9,277 nucleotides of DNA, taken from positions 1 to 9,277 of the forward strand of contig CAJPRR010000089.1 of assembly GCA_905373085.1 (NCBI GenBank). The letters run 5' to 3'. The stretch comes from an uncultured Selenomonas sp. Lineage in GTDB: Bacteria; Bacillota; Negativicutes; Selenomonadales; Selenomonadaceae. The notes under the pieces are model-generated. The model was not told the origin of the DNA. It ran no database searches and saw nothing but the letters and a program-made list of their open reading frames with translations. The number at the start of each line of letters is the position of its first letter. Positions within the stretch are counted from its first letter, which is position 1. The translations under genes and the position numbers were made by a program. Positions 5,951 to 9,277 of the stretch are shown here, in pieces.

Positions 5951-6507
5951 CAGACTTCCATGATTTCCTTTTCCTTGACGACGCGTGCATCATCCACGGC
6001 CTTGATGTACTTGTCGACAAGCTTCTGCATGTCGTCCTGCCCCTTCTTCGCCTCGTCCTCAGTGATTTCCTTCGCCTTTTCGAGCTTCTTCATCTGCTCG
6101 TTCGCGTCGCGGCGAATGTTGCGGATCGCGACCTTCGCATCCTCCGTCTTCTTGTTCAGCGACTTCACAAGCTCCGTGCGGCGCTCCTGCGTGAGCTGCG
6201 GAATCGAGAGGCGCACCGCCGTGCCGTCGGAATTCGGCGTAAGTCCGAGATCAGACTTCATGATCGCCTTCTCGATGTCGTGCAGGATCGTTTTCTCCCA
6301 AGGCGTGATCATGAGCATGCGCGGCTCGGGCACGGCGATCGTCGCGACCTGGCTCACGGGCGTAGGCTGCCCGTAGTAGTCGACCATCACGCGGTCGAGA
6401 AGCGCAGGGGTCGCGCGTCCGGCACGCAGCGAGCCGAAATCGCGGCGCAGCGCTTCGAGCGTCTTCTTCATGCGCTCTTCCTGCGCATGGAAAATGTCCT
6501 TGATCAT
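5950..6507 (-). CDS. frr: Ribosome recycling factor
   Basis: RRF works with EF-G to split the post-termination ribosome in the cytoplasm. The product has 185 residues, the usual family length. Helical domain I is shown by the N-terminal MIKDIFHAQEERMKKTLEAL and the signature SLRAGRATPALLD at about 26-38; domain II includes the VPEPRMLMITPWE segment at about 59-71; the C-terminal half is long charged helices ending VVKEKEIMEV. The ATG at 6507 overlaps the pyrH stop codon by 4 nt (ATGA). Its ribosome binding site, a G-rich run of GGGGGGGAAG, lies in the last pyrH codons. The pyrH-frr order is widely conserved in bacteria, and the overlap suggests coupled translation. Confidence 0.98.
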   Translation of the reverse strand: MIKDIFHAQEERMKKTLEALRRDFGSLRAGRATPALLDRVMVDYYGQPTPVSQVATIAVPEPRMLMITPWEKTILHDIEKAIMKSDLGLTPNSDGTAVRLSIPQLTQERRTELVKSLNKKTEDAKVAIRNIRRDANEQMKKLEKAKEITEDEAKKGQDDMQKLVDKYIKAVDDARVVKEKEIMEV

Positions 6508-7232
6508 GCTTCTTCCCCCCCTACAATCGTGCCGATATCCTCGCCAACCGCAGCCTTGAGGATATTCTCATGCTTGTCAATGTTGAATACGACGATGGGA
6601 ATCTCGTTGTCCATGCAGAGGCTCGTCGCCGTAGAATCCATGACGGCGAGGCCGCGGTTCAAGACCTCCATGTACGCGAGACGGCTGAACTTCTTCGCCG
6701 CAGGATTCTTGCGTGGATCGGAATCGTAGACGCCGTCGACGCCCTTCTTCGCCATGAGGATGACGTCCGCCTCGATCTCGGCGGCGCGAAGAGCCGCCGT
6801 CGTGTCGGTCGAAAAGTACGGATTTCCCGTGCCCGCCGCCAAGATCACGACGCGCCCCTTCTCAAGGTGGCGCACTGCCTTGCGGCGGATGTACGGCTCG
6901 GCAATCTGGCGCATCTCGATGGCGCTCTGCACGCGCGTATCGACGTCGATGTTCTCCAAAGAACTTTGCAAGGCGAGCGAATTCATGACCGTCGCGAGCA
7001 TGCCCATGTAGTCCGCCTGCGCCCGATCCATGCCCTTGTCGCTTCCCGCAAGGCCGCGCCAGATATTGCCGCCGCCAACGACGACGGCGACGTCGATGCC
7101 GCGCTCGCGCACCTTCTTGACCTCCGCCGCAATGGCGTCGACCGTCGGCAGATCGATGCCGAAGCCCTGATCTCCTGCGAGAGATTCACCGCTGAGTTTC
7201 AAAACGACGCGCTTGTAGCTGGCAGTATCCAA
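6504..7232 (-). CDS. pyrH: Uridylate (UMP) kinase
   Basis: PyrH phosphorylates UMP to UDP with ATP in pyrimidine nucleotide synthesis; the bacterial enzyme is a hexamer of the amino-acid kinase fold and is normally regulated by GTP and UTP. The 242-residue product carries the phosphate-binding start VVLKLSGESL (9-18), VVGGGNIWRG (51-60), the UMP-binding GTGNPYFSTDT (134-144) and the ATP-side VDGVYDSDPRK (165-175). The start is TTG at 7232-7230, preceded by AAGGGGG with about 9 nt between; no in-frame ATG or GTG lies nearby upstream and homology begins at about residue 7, so TTG is well supported. It heads a cluster with frr, the PASTA-like gene and ferredoxin, and overlaps frr by 4 nt. It follows rpsB-tsf after a terminator, so it may be served by its own weak promoter or by read-through. 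No strong promoter is visible. Confidence 0.97.
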   Translation of the reverse strand: MDTASYKRVVLKLSGESLAGDQGFGIDLPTVDAIAAEVKKVRERGIDVAVVVGGGNIWRGLAGSDKGMDRAQADYMGMLATVMNSLALQSSLENIDVDTRVQSAIEMRQIAEPYIRRKAVRHLEKGRVVILAAGTGNPYFSTDTTAALRAAEIEADVILMAKKGVDGVYDSDPRKNPAAKKFSRLAYMEVLNRGLAVMDSTATSLCMDNEIPIVVFNIDKHENILKAAVGEDIGTIVGGEEA

Positions 7233-7346
7233 AATGAACGTCCCCCTTGCAGAAGTATCCTATCGTCTTATCCTGTTGTTTCTCTTTCCTATTCGACGAA
7301 GTCGGAAATAATCCTCTTCGCCTTTCAGAAAATTGCTCGCTGTTAG

Positions 7347-7377
7347 AACTTCCTAAAGAGTTGTACGACAACTTCCT
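7347..7377. repeat. Palindrome and paired direct repeats in the pyrH leader region
   Basis: AACTTCCT occurs at 7347-7354 and 7370-7377, 23 bp apart. Between and partly over the second copy lies a perfect inverted repeat AGTTGT-ACG-ACAACT (7359-7373). The block sits 115-145 bp upstream of the pyrH start and just after the tsf terminator. On the minus strand a weak promoter (TTGTCG, 18-nt spacer, TCTAAC) overlaps it, so it could be an operator. No regulator is recognised. Confidence 0.35.
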
Positions 7378-7392
7378 GAAAATGGCAGGAAA

Positions 7393-7441
7393 AAAGCCGC
7401 TGCACAGAACCACATCTCGACAATCGCCATGCAGCAGCTTT
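7393..7441 (-). terminator. Intrinsic terminator after tsf
   Basis: On the minus strand, AAAGCTGCTGCA pairs with TGCAGCGGCTTT (12 bp with one A-C mismatch) around a 25-nt loop, and the stem ends in a run of six U (7395-7390). It begins 17 bp after the tsf stop codon and separates rpsB-tsf from pyrH. The large loop and mismatch may make it only partly efficient, allowing read-through to pyrH-frr. Confidence 0.75.
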
Positions 7442-7457
7442 CCCTATTCCTTATCCC

Positions 7458-8333
7458 TCAGCCCTTGATCTGAGCAGCGACCTCGGCCGCGAAGTCTTCC
7501 GACTTCTTCTCAAGGCCTTCGCCAAGCTCGAAGCGAACGAAGCGCTCGACCTTGACATCGCCGAGAATCTCCTGCACCTTCTTGTCAGGCTCCTTGACGA
7601 AAGGCTGCTCAAGCAGGCAGACTTCCTGATAGAACTTGTTGATACGGCCCTCGACCATGCGCTCCACGATCTTCTCGGGCTTGCCCTCTTCGAGAGCCTG
7701 CGCGCGCAGGACTTCCTTCTCGTGCTCAAGGTCTTCCGCCTTCACGCCCGAACGATCGATCGCCGTCGGCGCAGACGCTGCGATATGCATGGCGATGTCC
7801 TTGCCGATCTCCGCCGTGCCGCCCGAAAGGTCGACGAGCACGCCGATCTTGCCGCCCATGTGGATGTAGCTCGCGATGCGGCCCGAAGCGTTCTCATAGC
7901 GCTCGAAGCGGCGCAGCGAAATCTTCTCGCCGATGCTCGCGACAGCTTCCGTGACGGTTTCCGCCACCGTCTTGCCCGCGAGCGTGCTCGCATTCAAGGC
8001 GTCCAAGTCGGCAGGATTCGTCTCTGCGATGTGCTTGGCGATCTTGTCGCAAAGCTCATGGAACTTCTCCGTGACGGCGACGAAGTCCGTCTCGCAGTTG
8101 ATCTCGACGAGTGATGCGACCTTCGCATCGTCCGCGACGTAGGCCGCAACGACGCCCTCGGAAGCGATGCGGCCGGCCTTCTTCTCAGCCTTCGCAATGC
8201 CCTTCTCTCGCAGGTAGTCGATCGCCTTGTCCATGTCGCCGTCGGTCTCCGTCAGCGCCTTCTTGCAGTCCATCATGCCTGCGCCCGTACGCTCGCGCAG
8301 CTCCTTGACCATCTTTGCGTCAATCTTTGCCAT
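7458..8333 (-). CDS. tsf: Translation elongation factor Ts
   Basis: EF-Ts is the guanine nucleotide exchange factor that reloads EF-Tu in the cytoplasm. The product has 291 residues, typical for the family. Residues 1-45 are the UBA-like N-terminal domain (AKMVKELRERTGAGMMDCKK), residues 78-86 carry INCETDFVA including the TDFV residues that contact EF-Tu, and the rest forms the core dimer-like subdomains. The start is ATG at 8333 (MAKIDAK) with AGGAGG at 8345-8340 and a 6-nt gap; an earlier in-frame ATG at 8354 would add MQARRRK and has no family support. Its first 14 nt overlap the end of rpsB in another frame, and the ribosome binding site lies wholly inside rpsB, pointing to translational coupling. 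A terminator follows at 7441-7393. Confidence 0.98.
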   Translation of the reverse strand: MAKIDAKMVKELRERTGAGMMDCKKALTETDGDMDKAIDYLREKGIAKAEKKAGRIASEGVVAAYVADDAKVASLVEINCETDFVAVTEKFHELCDKIAKHIAETNPADLDALNASTLAGKTVAETVTEAVASIGEKISLRRFERYENASGRIASYIHMGGKIGVLVDLSGGTAEIGKDIAMHIAASAPTAIDRSGVKAEDLEHEKEVLRAQALEEGKPEKIVERMVEGRINKFYQEVCLLEQPFVKEPDKKVQEILGDVKVERFVRFELGEGLEKKSEDFAAEVAAQIKG

Positions 8334-9042
8334 CTTGCGCCTCCTCGCCTGCACCTGCCTGACCTTGGCGACCTTCGACGATGGCGCTCGCCATCGCGCT
8401 CGTCAAAAGGCGAACGGCACGGATCGCGTCGTCGTTGCCCGGAATCACATAGTCGATCTCATCGGGATCGCAGTTCGTATCAACGATCGCGACGATGGGG
8501 ATGCGGAGCTTCCTCGCCTCAGCGACGGCGATGCGCTCCTTGCGCGGATCGACGACGAAAAGCGCGCCCGGCAGACGGTTCATCTCCTTGATGCCGCCGA
8601 GGAACTTCTCAAGCTTCGTCATCTCGTGACGCAGCTGCAGAACTTCCTTCTTCGTCAGAACGTCGAACGTGCCGTCCTCTTCCATGCGCTCAAGATCCTT
8701 CAAGCGGCGGATGCGCTTCTGGATCGTCTGATAGTTCGTCAGCATTCCGCCGAGCCAACGTTCGTTGACATAGAACATCTCGGCCTTCGTCGCCTCTTCC
8801 TTCACGGCGTCCTGCGCCTGCTTCTTCGTGCCGACGAAGAGGACGCTCTTGCCCTCCTCCGCCAAGCTGCGAAGGAAGTTGTACGCCTCGTCAACCTTGC
8901 GCACGGTCTTCTGCAAATCAATGATGTAGATGCCGTTCCTCTCCGTGAAGATGTACTTCGCCATCTTCGGATTCCAACGGCGGGTCTGATGTCCGAAATG
9001 GACGCCAGCCTCCAAAAGTTGTTTCATAGAAACTACTGCCAT
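8320..9042 (-). CDS. rpsB: 30S ribosomal protein S2
   Basis: S2 is a small-subunit protein that binds late in 30S assembly and recruits S1-like function at the mRNA entry side. The 240-residue product starts MAVVSMKQLLEAGVHFGHQT, the family N-terminal signature, and continues with RRWNPKMAKYIFTERNGIYI, VLFVGTKKQAQDAV, RWLGGMLTNYQTI, PGALFVVDPRKE, RIPIVAIVDTNCDPD and YVIPGNDDAIRAVRL, all conserved S2 blocks. The C-terminus is a short Gly/Gln/Glu-rich tail. The ATG at 9042 has a strong AGGAGGTG site; earlier in-frame starts at 9081 and 9093 would add 13-17 residues unlike the family. The 3' end overlaps tsf by 14 nt. A promoter lies about 110 nt upstream. The pairing with tsf is nearly universal in bacteria. 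Confidence 0.98.
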   Translation of the reverse strand: MAVVSMKQLLEAGVHFGHQTRRWNPKMAKYIFTERNGIYIIDLQKTVRKVDEAYNFLRSLAEEGKSVLFVGTKKQAQDAVKEEATKAEMFYVNERWLGGMLTNYQTIQKRIRRLKDLERMEEDGTFDVLTKKEVLQLRHEMTKLEKFLGGIKEMNRLPGALFVVDPRKERIAVAEARKLRIPIVAIVDTNCDPDEIDYVIPGNDDAIRAVRLLTSAMASAIVEGRQGQAGAGEEAQDGKD

Positions 9043-9045
9043 AAT

Positions 9046-9092
9046 TGGTGCACCTCCTGTTTTTTCCTCCGCGCCCCTCATCCTCTGCACCA
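9046..9092 (-). promoter_or_regulatory. Possible hairpin over the rpsB ribosome binding site
   Basis: In the rpsB leader UGGUGCA (9092-9086) is exactly complementary to UGCACCA (9052-9046), which includes the last bases of the AGGAGGUG site and ends 3 nt before the ATG. The 33-nt loop carries the rest of the ribosome binding site. A 7-bp match in a leader of this length is not rare by chance, so this is only a candidate control element. Confidence 0.25.
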
Positions 9093-9157
9093 CTCCCCGA
9101 CATAAGGAAGCACAGGGCAGACGTCAGTGCGCGTGCGTTTTATAGACACCGTGAAAA

Positions 9158-9186
9158 ATTTTAGCACAGATGCGAAAGAAAAGCAA
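9158..9186 (-). promoter_or_regulatory. Sigma-A promoter for rpsB-tsf
   Basis: On the minus strand TTGCTT (9186-9181), a 17-nt spacer and TAAAAT (9163-9158) form a good promoter, and transcription would begin near 9151. The leader of about 109 nt is long enough for S2 autoregulation of the kind known for rpsB in other bacteria, but I cannot match a described leader class. Confidence 0.68.
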
Positions 9187-9277
9187 GCTGAAAAAGCCCG
9201 GTCGAGACTGAAGACAGCACGGATACGTTCAGCCGCCGCGCAAAGCGGCACGGACAGTGCAAACGTGCGGATGGGGG

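Noticed and set aside
4819..6729. Very long plus-strand open frame (636 codons)
   Set aside because: It runs antisense or out of frame through purF, the ferredoxin, the PASTA-like gene, frr and part of pyrH. Its translation is low-complexity Arg/Ser/Ala, typical of a GC-rich shadow frame.
9043..9093. Longer rpsB start at 9081 or 9093
   Set aside because: The strong AGGAGGTG site and conserved S2 N-terminus place the start at 9042.
9225..9245. GCCGC/GCGGC hairpin upstream of the rpsB promoter as a terminator
   Set aside because: The stem is only 5 bp with no U run on either strand.

Overview
The window reads as a chromosomal segment of a GC-rich member of the Negativicutes, most like Selenomonas or a close relative (Firmicutes with an outer membrane). 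Three things point there. The housekeeping genes have clostridial features: strong AGGAGG-type ribosome binding sites, an AbrB-type regulator, a clostridial 2[4Fe-4S] ferredoxin and an iron-sulfur type PurF. A two-partner-secretion/Omp85-like outer-membrane barrel protein with a signal peptide lies among them, which requires a diderm cell. The gene order rpsB-tsf-pyrH-frr is the common bacterial one. The genus is inference; the window holds no rRNA or other marker that fixes it.

Layout, left to right. Bases 1-1244 (minus) hold the N-terminal two thirds of methionyl-tRNA synthetase, cut by the window edge. A divergent intergenic region of about 400 bp carries promoters for metG (minus) and for a small AbrB-family regulator (plus, 1654-1908). 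A 42-bp perfect palindrome lies between that regulator and the convergent outer-membrane gene (minus, 2106-3752). A second divergent region of about 320 bp leads to purF (plus, 4077-5498), with a good sigma-A type promoter. A bidirectional terminator (5523-5553) separates purF from a convergent minus-strand cluster. In transcription order that cluster is rpsB-tsf (promoter near 9158-9186, terminator 7393-7441), then pyrH-frr-small PASTA-like protein-ferredoxin.

Functionally this is mostly core translation and nucleotide metabolism: ribosomal protein S2, EF-Ts, ribosome recycling factor and Met-tRNA charging, with UMP kinase and the first committed enzyme of purine synthesis. Genes in the rpsB-tsf pair and the pyrH-frr-small ORF-ferredoxin group are packed with 1-17 nt overlaps, which suggests translational coupling. 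The less ordinary parts are the orphan outer-membrane transporter, the AbrB-like protein with a cysteine-rich tail, the PASTA-like/ferredoxin pair attached to frr, and several palindromes or paired repeats in the intergenic regions.

I saw no mobile element, CRISPR array, tRNA, rRNA or toxin-antitoxin pair, and nothing that supports a wholly new system. The findings below are modest leads.
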